The notes under the pieces are model-generated. The model was not told where the DNA came from and ran no database searches. It saw only the letters and a program-made list of their open reading frames with translations. Positions 29,090 through 38,710 of a stretch of 64,000 bases of DNA are shown here, one piece after another. Origin of the DNA: Rhizobiaceae bacterium (GTDB lineage: Bacteria; Pseudomonadota; Alphaproteobacteria; Rhizobiales; Rhizobiaceae). Made by a program: the position numbers and the translations under genes. Location of the stretch: contig JARGOX010000002.1 in NCBI GenBank assembly GCA_029233925.1, positions 1-64,000 on the forward strand, given 5' to 3'. Each line of letters begins with the position of its first letter. Position 1 is the stretch's first letter.

Positions 29090-30658
29090 CTATTGTCCGG
29101 CACGCGCCAGAGCCCGTTTCTCCCGCCGCCTCTGGACGGAAGACGCAATATTCATTGCTTCGCGGTATTTAGCCACCGTTCGTCGGGCGATATCAATGCC
29201 GTCCTGTTTCAACAGACCGACGATAACATCATCAGACAAGACCTTTTCCGGCGATTCTTCATTGATCATCTGACGAATTCGGTGCTGCACGGAGGCTGAT
29301 GAATGGCTGTCACCAGTGCCGGAAGAAGGAATGGCGGCGGTAAAGAAATATTTCAGTTCAAATATGCCACGGGGCGTTGCCATATATTTGTTGGATGTGA
29401 CGCGGCTGACTGTCGATTCGTGCATCTTGATCGCATCGGCGACTGTCTTGAGCGTCAGTGGGCGCAGAGATTCGACGCCATGCAATAGGAACTCCGATTG
29501 CTGGAGGATGATCTCGCTGGTGACCTTGAGAATGGTCTTTGCTCTCTGGTCGAGACTGCGTGTCAGCCAATTGGCATTTCGCATGCATTCGTTGAGAAAT
29601 TCGCGATCCTCATTCTTTTGCCCGACAGAATTTGACACCTGGACATAATAGGCTTCATCCACCAGAACGCGCGGCAATGTTTCCGCATTCAGCTCCGCGG
29701 ACCATCCGCCTCCTGGTGCTGCGCGAACAAAGACGTCGGGGACGATGGTCTGCACAAATGCATTGTCGAAACGATTGCCGGGCTTGGGATCCAGAGCCCG
29801 TATTTCCGACAGCATGTCCAACAGATCCTCTTCCTCCACACCGCAAATCTTTTTCAGACTCTTGAAATCACGACGGGCAAGCAGCTCCAGATTTCCCACC
29901 AGCGCCTGCATGGCCGGGTCAAATCGATTTTTTCTGCGCAATTGGATCGCAAGGCATTCGGCCAGCGAACGGGCAAAGAGGCCCGCCGGCTCCAGGTCCT
30001 GCAGACAATCAAGTGTCCTCTCCACGATGGCCAATTCGATATTCAACCGCTCGGCATGCTCGCTCAGATTGACCTTAACATAGCCCGCAGCGTCCAGATG
30101 GTCAGCGATATCCAGAGCAATCAGACGTTCAACCGGGTTTATAAACGCCAGAGCGATCTGCTCACCCACATAGTCCCGCAAAGTTTGCGGTCGCGCGGCA
30201 AATCCATCAAGGTCCAGAAAACTGTCAGCCGACACGGAAGACGACCCCGGCATGGACTTCCAATTGTCTGCAAGTTCCGGGGTATCGGGTTGCGGCGCGC
30301 CGGAATCTTCAGGAAAAACATCTTCCGGCGCGGCATCCAGCCCAGCGGAGGCCTCCCGCCCATGACGGTCGAGTTCGGTGCGGAACCAATCTTCCTGACC
30401 GATTTCATTTTGCTGTTCTGGCAGGTTCGCCGGGCCATCGCCATCGTTGGCATTCTGGCTGCTCTGCTTGTGGTCTGGCAGCGATCCTTCAGATATCTCT
30501 TCCGAGCGTTCCAGCAGTGGGTTCTTTTCCACTTCCAGTTCAACAAATTGCATGAGTTCAATGTGGGTGAATTGCAGAAGCCGAATCGACTGCATCAATT
30601 GCGGCGTCATCACCAGTGACTGGTTCTGCCTGAGTTGCAATGAAGCCGATAGCGCCAT
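29090..30658 (-). CDS. rpoN: RNA polymerase sigma-54 factor
   Basis: Sigma factor for -24/-12 promoters (nitrogen, transport and motility genes); 522 residues. The N-terminal glutamine-rich activator region starts MALSASLQLRQNQSLVMTPQLMQSIRLLQ, an acidic linker follows, and the C-terminal RpoN box ARRTVAKYRE lies at about 491-500 and is intact. The ATG at 30658 is preferred over a GTG two codons earlier. It follows lptB. Confidence 0.97.
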   Translation of the reverse strand: MALSASLQLRQNQSLVMTPQLMQSIRLLQFTHIELMQFVELEVEKNPLLERSEEISEGSLPDHKQSSQNANDGDGPANLPEQQNEIGQEDWFRTELDRHGREASAGLDAAPEDVFPEDSGAPQPDTPELADNWKSMPGSSSVSADSFLDLDGFAARPQTLRDYVGEQIALAFINPVERLIALDIADHLDAAGYVKVNLSEHAERLNIELAIVERTLDCLQDLEPAGLFARSLAECLAIQLRRKNRFDPAMQALVGNLELLARRDFKSLKKICGVEEEDLLDMLSEIRALDPKPGNRFDNAFVQTIVPDVFVRAAPGGGWSAELNAETLPRVLVDEAYYVQVSNSVGQKNEDREFLNECMRNANWLTRSLDQRAKTILKVTSEIILQQSEFLLHGVESLRPLTLKTVADAIKMHESTVSRVTSNKYMATPRGIFELKYFFTAAIPSSGTGDSHSSASVQHRIRQMINEESPEKVLSDDVIVGLLKQDGIDIARRTVAKYREAMNIASSVQRRREKRALARAGQ

Positions 30659-30811
30659 GAACACACACCCTGATACGCAAATACATCGGATTTAACGCCA
30701 CAGGCGCCTAATCACTGACAATCTGGCCCAGAAATTGCTTAACGCCACCAAATGTCAAGTTTTAACTGATGAATCTACGAAAAGAACGGCTAAAAGCGCC
30801 TCATATTGAGG

Positions 30812-31627
30812 CTAAAGTCTGAATTCCTCACCCAGATACAGCCTTCTGACATCAGAATCCGCGACGATATCCTTTGGCCGACCATGGGTCAGGACCTTGC
30901 CTTCGTGGATGATATAGGCCCGATCGATCAGCCCCAGGGTCTCGCGGACATTGTGATCCGTGATCAGAACACCGATACCGCGCGTGGTCAGGTGGCGTAC
31001 CAAGGCTTGAATATCCTTGATCGCGATAGGATCGACCCCGGCAAAGGGCTCGTCCAGCAACATGAATGTGGGATCGGAGGCAAGTGCCCGGGCAATTTCC
31101 AACCGTCGCCGCTCACCGCCCGACAGCGCTATCGATGGCGCCTTGCGCAGATGGGAAATATGAAACTCTTCAAGCAGTTCGTCCAGCTTTTGTTCACGCA
31201 ACGCGCGATTGGATTGAACGACCTCAAGAACCGCCCTGATATTGGCCTCAACACTCAGACCCCGAAAGATGGAGGCTTCTTGCGGCAGGTATCCCACGCC
31301 CAGTCTGGCGCGTCGGTACATGGGCATTTTCGTGACATCATTGCCGTCGATGGAAATCGTTCCCTCATCAACGGGAACCAGTCCGGTAATCATGTAGAAG
31401 CAAGTCGTTTTGCCGGCACCGTTTGGACCAAGCAATCCCACGGCCTCACCACGCCGCACTCCGATCGAGACGCCATTAACCACCCTGCGCGATTTGTAGG
31501 TTTTGGTCAGATTCCGGGCGACCAGAGTGCCGCCATAACGGTCTGTTTCCATCTGGGTGTCTGTTTCATCGTAATTTTGACCGGACAGGGCTTGTGCTCC
31601 CGCTACGCCGGTTCTGCCACCGAACAT
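30812..31627 (-). CDS. lptB: LPS export ABC transporter ATP-binding protein
   Basis: ATPase powering LptBFG extraction of LPS from the inner membrane; about 271 residues. It has Walker [10 protein letters not shown], signature LSGGERRR and Walker [14 protein letters not shown], plus the LptB-typical IGYLP-like [12 protein letters not shown]. Two starts are possible: ATG at 31627 (used, 37 bases after lptA) and ATG at 31552. Neither has a strong ribosome site. The ABC core starts at [16 protein letters not shown]. Confidence 0.96.
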   Translation of the reverse strand: MFGGRTGVAGAQALSGQNYDETDTQMETDRYGGTLVARNLTKTYKSRRVVNGVSIGVRRGEAVGLLGPNGAGKTTCFYMITGLVPVDEGTISIDGNDVTKMPMYRRARLGVGYLPQEASIFRGLSVEANIRAVLEVVQSNRALREQKLDELLEEFHISHLRKAPSIALSGGERRRLEIARALASDPTFMLLDEPFAGVDPIAIKDIQALVRHLTTRGIGVLITDHNVRETLGLIDRAYIIHEGKVLTHGRPKDIVADSDVRRLYLGEEFRL

Positions 31628-31664
31628 TGCTGAAATGAATGCCAACGTTGAATGCTCCGAAGGC

Positions 31665-32267
31665 CTATTTTCTTGACTTGGGATCAAGCTGAATTCTGAC
31701 GCGTCCACCACAGCTGTCCAGCTTGGCTTCACCTGTTTTCATGAACACCGTCAATTTGCATCCAACGAAGACATTTTTACCTTCGGACAGGACAACCCGC
31801 TTTCCGATCAGTTCCACGATCTCGGTTTTCATGTTGAAGACACCGCGATCGGCCGTGGCTTCCTGTTTTTCCGACTTGATATAGACCTTGCCGTCCACAT
31901 CGATGCGATCAATCTGGGATGATCCATCCGATGCCGTGCCACCGTCTCTGGCATAGTGAACGACCATATTGCCAGATTGCATCAGTGTATTGCCCTGGAC
32001 CACCTTGACATTGCCCGTGAACGTTGCGGTGCCATTCTCATCAGCAACCTCAAGCTTGTCACTTTCAATCTGAATGGGCTCGTCACCGGAAAGGGACAGC
32101 CCACTCAACCGGCTACCTGCCTTCTGTTGCGCCTGCACAACGATCGGATTGAAAACCACTATGGGCGTGACAATTGCAGCGGTCAGCAGGACCGCCCAAA
32201 ATCTGTTGCGAATTCCTGCGTTCAATGGTCCCACCCCTCGTTGAACAATTTCATCAATTCTGGTCAT
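31665..32267 (-). CDS. lptA: LPS transport periplasmic protein LptA (OstA-like)
   Basis: Periplasmic bridge protein that carries LPS from LptC to the outer membrane; 200 residues. A signal-anchor-like hydrophobic stretch lies at about 23-44, ending in VVQAQQ. The OstA/LptA fold ([29 protein letters not shown]) follows. It overlaps lptC by 14 bases. Confidence 0.93.
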   Translation of the reverse strand: MTRIDEIVQRGVGPLNAGIRNRFWAVLLTAAIVTPIVVFNPIVVQAQQKAGSRLSGLSLSGDEPIQIESDKLEVADENGTATFTGNVKVVQGNTLMQSGNMVVHYARDGGTASDGSSQIDRIDVDGKVYIKSEKQEATADRGVFNMKTEIVELIGKRVVLSEGKNVFVGCKLTVFMKTGEAKLDSCGGRVRIQLDPKSRK

Positions 32268-32919
32268 CAGAAGCCTTTTCAGTCTGCCTGACAGCGCCAG
32301 GCTTGATAATCATGCGGACATTGCGCTCGAAAATGACAACCCTGCCCTTATCTTCCATTGTCAGTGATTCTGCAACAATTGACCCCTTGTCGGTATCAAT
32401 GCTGATCCCTCCATCCGATGTCAGCCCGCCACCCCTGATATCGACCTGCGCAGATTGCAACTGGGCGGTAATACCTGTTTCGGTTGTCACGGTGAATGGC
32501 TGGTCAAGCGAAAGGGATTCTTTTTCGCGGTAATAAACGCCGCTCAGGGCATTCAAAAGTGCGGTTTCGCTACTTCCCATGGGAAAATCCGCGACAATAT
32601 CCTCAAGCCTGATGATGGATGGTGTAGAAAGGTTCTGTATGGCACGCCCCGCAGTGACGGTGTAACTCTGGTTTTCTCCAACCTGGCCCGTCATCACCGG
32701 ATTTCTCATGATCAGTTCACCACCGGAAATTTCCACATCATCCAGTGACATGCCTTCGGGCAAGGCGCGCGACATGATCGTTGAGCCAATGAAAGCAAGA
32801 ATGGCAAGGACAGTGGCCAGGGGAAAAACAAGCCTGAAAAATCTGACCCTGCCGGAATGCCGCAACGCATCCGCGTAGCCCCGGCCGACATGGTCAGAAT
32901 GTGCCGTTACACTGCTCAT
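32254..32919 (-). CDS. lptC: LPS export protein LptC
   Basis: Bitopic inner-membrane protein linking LptBFG to LptA; 221 residues from the ATG at 32919 (MSSVTAHSDH). One membrane segment lies at about 27-46 (RLVFPLATVLAILAFIG), followed by a periplasmic beta-jellyroll domain (MRNPVMTGQ... and SQVDIRGGGLTSDGG-like repeats). Start of the lptC-lptA-lptB-rpoN run. A longer frame to 32982 is not needed. Confidence 0.9.
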   Translation of the reverse strand: MSSVTAHSDHVGRGYADALRHSGRVRFFRLVFPLATVLAILAFIGSTIMSRALPEGMSLDDVEISGGELIMRNPVMTGQVGENQSYTVTAGRAIQNLSTPSIIRLEDIVADFPMGSSETALLNALSGVYYREKESLSLDQPFTVTTETGITAQLQSAQVDIRGGGLTSDGGISIDTDKGSIVAESLTMEDKGRVVIFERNVRMIIKPGAVRQTEKASDDQN

Positions 32920-33172
32920 GAATGCCCGTTGTCCTTTGGTCAATTTTAGATATTCAACACATGCTGACATACGGGTTTTCACACCCTCGCCATTAAAATT
33001 TGGCAGAACCTATCACATGGCTCATGGGGCATACAGACCCAATATGGTTTTTATATGCAGTGCACCACGCGGTTTTTTACAGATGTCGCAAATTGTGGTT
33101 ATGCGCCGGGGCGGCAATCTGCTATCTGATTGGTTGAATTGGACGATCAGAATTACATGAACGGGGTTTGAA

Positions 33173-34141
33173 ATGGATCAGCAGGGCATAGCGGACCGTC
33201 GCCGCCTGCGGCGGAAACTGACTTTCTGGAGGGTCGCAGCATTTGTTGTTGCTGTTGTTGGCGTGGTGGGCCTTGTGGCCAGCACGCAGGGTTCGGACCC
33301 GATCAGCGGCAAATCGACCGATCATGTGGCACGGGTGTCCATTTCCGGTGTGATCAATGACGATAGCGAATTGCTTGAGCGCCTGGAGGCCATTCGCAAG
33401 AATGACCATGTGAAGGCACTGGTTGTTCGACTGTCATCTCCCGGTGGAACCGCCTATGGCGGCGAAGCGGTCTACAAAGCCGTGCGTGCAGTGGCAGATA
33501 AAAAACCGGTGGTGGCGGAAGTGCGCACCCTGGCTGCCTCTGCGGCCTACATGATTGCCTGCGGCACCGATTATATCGTTGCCAGCGACACGTCGATCAT
33601 CGGCTCCATCGGCGTGATATTCCAATATGCGCAGGTGTCCGAACTGCTGGAAAAGGTTGGCGTATCGGTTGAAGAGATAAAATCAGCGCCGCTCAAGGCA
33701 GAACCGTCTCCTTTTCATGTCGCAAGCGACGACGCCAAGGCAATGATCGGGTCGATGATCAATGATACCTTTGACTGGTTTGTTGATCTTGTGGCCGAAA
33801 GCCGCAACCTGTCGCGCGCAGACACGCTCAAGCTTGCCGATGGGAGCATCTTTACTGGCAGACAGGCGGTCGGCAACGGCTTGATCGACATCATAGGAGG
33901 CGAGGCGGAAATCCGTTCCTATCTGAGCGAAAAGGACGTTGCGGATTCCCTGAAGATTGTTGAATGGGATCGGCGAAAGTCAAACAGCGAATTGATCTTC
34001 GGCACAGCAATGGTGCGCATGCTCAGCGCCCTTGAAGGAAACGCCTTTCCCTTTGCTGACGAACTGCGTCAATTGGCCGATCGCAAGTTGTTCCTTGACG
34101 GCCTTGTATCTGTTTGGCAATTTGGCCCTGCAGAAAAGTAA
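33173..34141 (+). CDS. sppA: Signal peptide peptidase SppA, short form
   Basis: Membrane-bound serine protease that degrades cleaved signal peptides; 322 residues. One N-terminal membrane segment (about 17-37) is followed by a single peptidase S49 domain with [12 protein letters not shown] and the nucleophile Ser123 in AASAAYMIA. The general-base lysine is Lys170 or Lys175 ([12 protein letters not shown]). Its size matches the single-domain class. It begins the plus-strand run sppA-ihfB-LapA. Confidence 0.93.
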   Translation: MDQQGIADRRRLRRKLTFWRVAAFVVAVVGVVGLVASTQGSDPISGKSTDHVARVSISGVINDDSELLERLEAIRKNDHVKALVVRLSSPGGTAYGGEAVYKAVRAVADKKPVVAEVRTLAASAAYMIACGTDYIVASDTSIIGSIGVIFQYAQVSELLEKVGVSVEEIKSAPLKAEPSPFHVASDDAKAMIGSMINDTFDWFVDLVAESRNLSRADTLKLADGSIFTGRQAVGNGLIDIIGGEAEIRSYLSEKDVADSLKIVEWDRRKSNSELIFGTAMVRMLSALEGNAFPFADELRQLADRKLFLDGLVSVWQFGPAEK

Positions 34142-34160
34142 TTCAGATGAGGGAAACGCC

Positions 34161-34451
34161 GTGATCAAGTCGGAACTCGTGCACATAATAGCAGCCCGCA
34201 ACCCCCATCTTTATCACCGGGATGTGGAGAATATCGTCAATGCAGTCCTCGACGAGATTACAGATGCGCTGGCGGACGGCAACCGTGTGGAATTGCGTGG
34301 CTTCGGCGCTTTCTCAGTCAAGAATCGTCCATCACGGTCAGGGCGCAATCCCCGAACCGGCGAATCGGTGTTTGTCGAGGAAAAATGGGTCCCGTTTTTC
34401 AAGACCGGCAAGGAACTGCGTGAACGGCTGAACCCTGACGACAACGGCTGA
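34161..34451 (+). CDS. ihfB: Integration host factor beta subunit, GTG start
   Basis: DNA-bending subunit of IHF, a 96-residue HU-fold protein. The full signature [10 protein letters not shown] at 61-70 is present, after the helix-rich [18 protein letters not shown]. The start is a GTG at 34161 with GAGGGAAA upstream; a longer frame through the end of sppA is artefactual. It is 19 bases after sppA, the usual order in Rhizobiales. IHF is also the partner of sigma-54 promoters, and rpoN is encoded 3.5 kb away. Confidence 0.96.
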   Translation: MIKSELVHIIAARNPHLYHRDVENIVNAVLDEITDALADGNRVELRGFGAFSVKNRPSRSGRNPRTGESVFVEEKWVPFFKTGKELRERLNPDDNG

Positions 34452-34611
34452 CTTTCGGCATACCGACTGAATAAGTGAATCTTACGGGCGATTTTCGATT
34501 ATTCGAAGCCTGGCACCCTTTGTTTGGTCAAGCTCCGGGGCTTGAATCACACAATGGCACAGGACACATAGTGGTGATCATCATGGCCGCAGGCAAAAGG
34601 GTTTGGATTTC

Positions 34612-34950
34612 ATGACCAGAAAACTGATCAATTTTCTCATTCTCGTACCGATCGCCATCGTGCTGATCGTTCTGTCGGTTGCCAACCGGAACGTGGTCAA
34701 GCTGGCGCTCAACCCGTTTGATCCAGGCGACACGGTCCTTTCCGTCAATGCGCCGTTTTTCGTTTTTCTGTTTCTGGCCATGATCGCCGGGATGATTATC
34801 GGTTCGTTCGCCACCTGGTTCAAACAGGGGAAACATCGCAAGAAAGCCAGAGTAGAGGCCAAGGAAGCTGTCAAATGGCATACGGAAGCCGACAAGCAGC
34901 GGGAACGGGCTGAAGGCGTTGCCAACCGGAACCTGCTGACGTCAGGATAA
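34612..34950 (+). CDS. LapA-domain (DUF1049) inner-membrane protein
   Basis: A 112-residue membrane protein with two hydrophobic segments (about 5-24 and 45-68) separated by a short loop, and a charged helical tail (KQGKHRKKARVEAKEAVKWHTE). This matches the LapA/DUF1049 family involved in LPS assembly in gammaproteobacteria. The ATG at 34612 is preferred over a TTG three codons earlier. It follows ihfB, the usual order. Confidence 0.9.
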   Translation: MTRKLINFLILVPIAIVLIVLSVANRNVVKLALNPFDPGDTVLSVNAPFFVFLFLAMIAGMIIGSFATWFKQGKHRKKARVEAKEAVKWHTEADKQRERAEGVANRNLLTSG

Positions 34951-35007
34951 ATCGCGCCGGATTGGCAAGGGCAGCAGACCTGCCGATGGAATGGAGCAGA
35001 TCAGAAC

Positions 35008-35982
35008 ATGGAAATCATATCCGCCGATCAGGTCAATGCTCTGCTTGACTACAATGGCCTGGCTGATGCACTGGCAGAGGCTTTTTCAGGCGATATCTGT
35101 GCGCCGGTCCGACATCACCACACCATTGAACGGGCCGAGGGAACAGACAGTACCCTGTTGCTGATGCCTGCCTGGACAAATTTCAGCGAAACACCCCTCA
35201 CATCAAACGGTTATATGGGCGTCAAGATTGCAACGGTCAGCCCCGATAACAATCAGATTGGCAAGCCGGCGGTGATGGCAATCTATCTGCTGTCTGATGG
35301 CACCACCGGCGAACCGCTTGCCCTGATTGATGGCCAGAGCCTGACCCTGTGGCGCACGGCAACCGCCTCTGCCCTGGCAGGACGTTATCTGGCGCCCAAA
35401 AATGCGGCGCACTTGGTGATGATCGGTGCCGGGAAACTGGCACCGCACCTGATACGGGCACATGCAGCCATGCACCCCATTACACGGGTCACTTTATGGA
35501 ACCGCAACATTGAACACGCCCACACACTGGCAGAGAGTCTTTCGGGAGACGCCTTCGACGTGCGCGTATCCGACGATCGTGCGGCGGCCATCGCCGAGGC
35601 AGACATCGTTTGCGCTGCGACCATTTCATCCAAACCACTGATCGAGGGCTCCTGGCTGAAACCTGGGACCCATGTGGATCTTGTAGGTGCCTTCACGCCA
35701 CAATTGCGGGAAAGCGACGACGAAACCATTCGCCGCGCGACACTCTTTGTCGATACGTTCGGTGGAGCACTCAAGGAAGGCGGGGACATCGTACAGCCCC
35801 TGCAGTCAGGGTTGATCACGCGATCGGATATTGTCGCTGATCTTGCCATGCTGTGCAAAGGCGAACATGGCGGGCGCCGTGATCAGGGCGAGATTACACT
35901 TTTCAAGTCGACCGGCGCTTCCATTGAGGATTTCGCGGCCGGTTGTCTGGTCTGGAATCGGCTCAAGGAAAGCGGCCGGTAG
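35008..35982 (+). CDS. Ornithine cyclodeaminase/mu-crystallin family protein
   Basis: NAD(P)-dependent enzyme family, 324 residues, with a Rossmann domain starting HLVMIGAGKLAPHLIRAH. The family includes ornithine cyclodeaminase, alanine dehydrogenase and ketimine reductase. The conserved Lys75 (YMGVKIATV) is present, but I cannot choose a substrate. It replaces the trpF-trpB genes that often follow ihfB-lapA in related genomes. Stop lies 11 bases before a hairpin repeat. Confidence 0.88.
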   Translation: MEIISADQVNALLDYNGLADALAEAFSGDICAPVRHHHTIERAEGTDSTLLLMPAWTNFSETPLTSNGYMGVKIATVSPDNNQIGKPAVMAIYLLSDGTTGEPLALIDGQSLTLWRTATASALAGRYLAPKNAAHLVMIGAGKLAPHLIRAHAAMHPITRVTLWNRNIEHAHTLAESLSGDAFDVRVSDDRAAAIAEADIVCAATISSKPLIEGSWLKPGTHVDLVGAFTPQLRESDDETIRRATLFVDTFGGALKEGGDIVQPLQSGLITRSDIVADLAMLCKGEHGGRRDQGEITLFKSTGASIEDFAAGCLVWNRLKESGR

Positions 35983-35993
35983 AACGCCTGCCC

Positions 35994-36091
35994 CTCGATT
36001 TGTCCGCAACCGCTCCGCACTTTTCGGATCTCGGATTTCCGCCTGTCGCTCGATTTACCCGAAAACCGCTCCGCACTTTTCGGATCTCGCT
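35994..36091. repeat. Two copies of a ~55-bp hairpin repeat between convergent genes
   Basis: Each copy reads CTCGATTTA, ATCCGAAAA-like arm, 11-base loop, TTTTCGGAT, CTCG. The right arms lie at 36021-36029 and 36077-36085, 56 bases apart. The first copy has a changed left arm (GTCCGCAA). The last copy ends CTCGCT immediately before the coxG stop codon. The same repeat occurs three times at 41331-41475. Such ATCCGAAAA/TTTTCGGAT hairpins resemble intergenic palindromes common in Rhizobiales. Confidence 0.88.
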
Positions 36092-36538
36092 TTATTCCTC
36101 ACCACCCACAATCTCGCTGAAATTGGTGAAAAACTGGCCGGCCAGTTTCTTGGAGGTCGAATCAATCAGCCTTGATCCCAATTGGGCAATCTTGCCGCCA
36201 ACCTGCGCCTTGACGTCATAGGTCAAAATGGTTTCTGCGCCGTCTTCACGCAATGCGACATCGGCACCACCTCTGGCAAAACCTGCAATGCCACCCTTGC
36301 CCTCACCGGATATCGTATAGCTTTCGGGTGGGTTGATGTTTTCCAGATTGACCGTTCCCTTGAATGTGGCCGATACCGGCCCGACTTTCAGTTTGACGGT
36401 CGCAGACATTTCGTTTTCACCGGTCATTTCCAATGATTGACATCCGGGAATGCACTGCTTGAGTATCTCGGGATTGTTCAATGCTTCCCAGACAGCTTCC
36501 CTGGAGGCAGCAATACGCTCTTCGCCATTCATTTCCAT
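36092..36538 (-). CDS. coxG: CoxG-like SRPBCC-fold protein
   Basis: A 148-residue protein of the CO-dehydrogenase subunit G family (MEMNGEERIAASREAVWEALNNPEILKQCIPGC at the start). CoxG anchors or matures CO dehydrogenase in carboxydotrophs, but no coxMSL genes are near, so the function here is open. AAGGA precedes the ATG. Its stop codon directly abuts the hairpin repeat at 35994-36091. Confidence 0.88.
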   Translation of the reverse strand: MEMNGEERIAASREAVWEALNNPEILKQCIPGCQSLEMTGENEMSATVKLKVGPVSATFKGTVNLENINPPESYTISGEGKGGIAGFARGGADVALREDGAETILTYDVKAQVGGKIAQLGSRLIDSTSKKLAGQFFTNFSEIVGGEE

Positions 36539-36689
36539 GTGCCAATCCTTACCTCTTTGATGCAGTTCCTGATTTATTACTCATGCTACACCACGATGCA
36601 AAGACAAAACGCCTTTGCCAAGCCCAACAGCAATGCTATTTGCATGATAGGACAGGGTTTGGCACTTGCAGATTGAACGGACTGATTGA

Positions 36690-37835
36690 TTGAAAGAACG
36701 ACCACAACGACATTCCCAGAGAAGTTTGGCCCAGAGAAGATTGGCCCAGGGGAAACCGGCTCAGGGGAAACCGGCCGAGGGAAAATTCGCTCGCGGAAAA
36801 AAAGCCGACAGCGCAGCTGAAGGTCGCGGAACCTCTGCGCGCAAATCAGACCATGCCGGCAAACCGGCAAAACAGGAAGCTGCTACGCCCCGGACGGCGG
36901 CGGTTGCAATACGGCCGCTGTCAAAACCAACAGGCGTCAGGCCAGCGGAAACGGTCCCCGTTATTCTGGAGACCGCAGCAACGGACGGGTTTGAGCTGAT
37001 CGATAGTGGCGATGGTGAAAAACTCGAGCAATATGGCCCCTATCGCATTGTGCGCCCCGAAGCCCAGGCGCTTTGGCCCCGCGCTCTTGCAAAAGGCGAA
37101 TGGGACAATGCCGACGCGGTGTTTTCCGGTGATGTCGATGAGGATGGTTTGGGCCGATGGCGGTTTCCCGGAGAACCTTTGGGCGAAACATGGCCCATGA
37201 AGCTTCTGGATGTTGATTTTCATGGACGATTTACATCCTTTCGCCATGTCGGCGTCTTTCCCGAACAGATAGCCCACTGGCTGTGGATGCGCGAGCAGAT
37301 CCAGGCAAGCAAGCGGCCTTTGAAGGTCCTCAATCTGTTCGGATATACGGGCGTTGCCTCCCTGATCGCCGCCAAGGCCGGAGCAGAGGTCACCCATGTG
37401 GACGCCTCCAAAAAGGCCATCGGCTGGGCGCGCGAAAATCAGCTGCTGGCCGGCCTGCAGGATAGGCCGATCCGCTGGATATGTGATGATGCCATGAAAT
37501 TCATTGCGCGCGAAGAACGGCGCGGCAACGGCTACGACATCATCCTGACGGATCCTCCAAAATTCGGCCGCGGTCCCAATGGCGAAGTCTGGCATCTGTT
37601 TGAGCATCTGCCCCTGATGCTGGATATCTGCCGCTCCATTCTCAGCCCGCAGCCAACCGCCCTCGTGCTGACCGCCTATTCGATCCGTGCTTCGTTCTAT
37701 TCGATTCACGAATTGCTGCGAGAAACCATGCGCGGCACCGGCGGCCAGGTGGAATCGGGCGAATTGATCCTGCGGGAACAATCGGCTGGCCGGGCTCTGT
37801 CAACTTCTCTCTTCAGCAGATGGATTGCCAATTGA
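36690..37835 (+). CDS. Class I SAM-dependent (RlmI-like) methyltransferase with a repetitive basic tail, TTG start
   Basis: A 381-residue probable RNA methyltransferase. The SAM motif is VLNLFGYTGVASLIAAKAGAEVTHVDAS, with a catalytic-type DPPKFGRG. It resembles the RlmI/RlmL group, but no cysteine position can be assigned, so the target is unknown. The N-terminus is a Lys/Arg/Ala/Gly-rich low-complexity tail with five pentapeptide repeats (LAQRR, LAQGK, PAQGK, PAEGK, FARGK; residues 13-37), encoded by 15-bp tandem repeats at 36726-36800. No ATG exists before residue 190, so TTG at 36690 is the best start. It overlaps the SpoU gene by 16 bases. Confidence 0.85.
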   Translation: MKERPQRHSQRSLAQRRLAQGKPAQGKPAEGKFARGKKADSAAEGRGTSARKSDHAGKPAKQEAATPRTAAVAIRPLSKPTGVRPAETVPVILETAATDGFELIDSGDGEKLEQYGPYRIVRPEAQALWPRALAKGEWDNADAVFSGDVDEDGLGRWRFPGEPLGETWPMKLLDVDFHGRFTSFRHVGVFPEQIAHWLWMREQIQASKRPLKVLNLFGYTGVASLIAAKAGAEVTHVDASKKAIGWARENQLLAGLQDRPIRWICDDAMKFIAREERRGNGYDIILTDPPKFGRGPNGEVWHLFEHLPLMLDICRSILSPQPTALVLTAYSIRASFYSIHELLRETMRGTGGQVESGELILREQSAGRALSTSLFSRWIAN

Positions 37836-38710
37836 CCCAGGATAAAACAACGCCGGCAAAGATTGCGGATGGAAGCAAACGCAGCAACCGGGTCGGGCAG
37901 GTCAAGGAAGTCACCAGCCTGACAAATCCTCTGATCAAGGACATTCGCTCTCTCACGCAAAAAAAGAACCGCGACCGCACCTCGAGTTTCATGGCCGAAG
38001 GTCTGAAACTGGTGATTGATGCGTTGGAACAGGGCTGGCAGATCAGCACGCTGATCTATTCCAAGGCAGCAAAGGGCAATGCAACGGTTGAGCAAGTCGC
38101 AGCCCGCACCATCGCCAGAGGCGGCCTGGTGCTTGAAGTCAGCGAAAAGGTTCTGGGTTCCATCACCCGGCGGGACAATCCGCAAATGGTCTGCGGCGTC
38201 TTTGAGCAGAAATATGCGGCGCTGGCCTCGATCCAGCCAAAGGAAGGCGAGACCTATATTGCGTTGGACCGGGTTCGCGATCCCGGCAATCTCGGTACTA
38301 TCATCCGCACCGCTGATGCCGCTGGCGCCAGCGGGGTCATCCTCGTTGGCGAAACCACGGACCCTTTCTCACTGGAAACAACGCGTGCGACCATGGGCTC
38401 GATTTTTGCCGTTCCCATCGCCAGGGCGGGTGTTGAAGACTTTCTCACCTGGTGTAATCGGCAAAAGGTTCACCTCGTCGGCACGCATCTGGCTGGCGCG
38501 GTCGACTACAGAACCATCAACTACAAACAACGACCGACCGTCCTGCTGATGGGCAATGAGCAGGCCGGCCTGCCCGAAAGCCTTGCACAAGGTTGCAATG
38601 AACTGGCGCTCATTCCGCAGTCAGGTAAGGCCGATTCACTCAACCTGGCAATTGCCACCGCCGTCATGCTGTTTGAGGCCCGCCGCCATCTGCTGGAGGT
38701 ACGACGATGA
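37820..38710 (+). CDS. TrmH/SpoU family RNA 2'-O-methyltransferase
   Basis: SPOUT-class methyltransferase of 296 residues. An N-terminal substrate-binding domain (SLTQKKNRDRTSSFMAEGLKLV) precedes the knotted SAM domain with VRDPGNLGTIIRTADAAGA, LLMGNEQAGLPESLAQGCNELALIP and SLNLAIATAVMLFE. Probably acts on rRNA or tRNA; the site cannot be told. It overlaps the upstream methyltransferase by 16 bases and lspA by 4. Confidence 0.93.
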   Translation: MDCQLTQDKTTPAKIADGSKRSNRVGQVKEVTSLTNPLIKDIRSLTQKKNRDRTSSFMAEGLKLVIDALEQGWQISTLIYSKAAKGNATVEQVAARTIARGGLVLEVSEKVLGSITRRDNPQMVCGVFEQKYAALASIQPKEGETYIALDRVRDPGNLGTIIRTADAAGASGVILVGETTDPFSLETTRATMGSIFAVPIARAGVEDFLTWCNRQKVHLVGTHLAGAVDYRTINYKQRPTVLLMGNEQAGLPESLAQGCNELALIPQSGKADSLNLAIATAVMLFEARRHLLEVRR

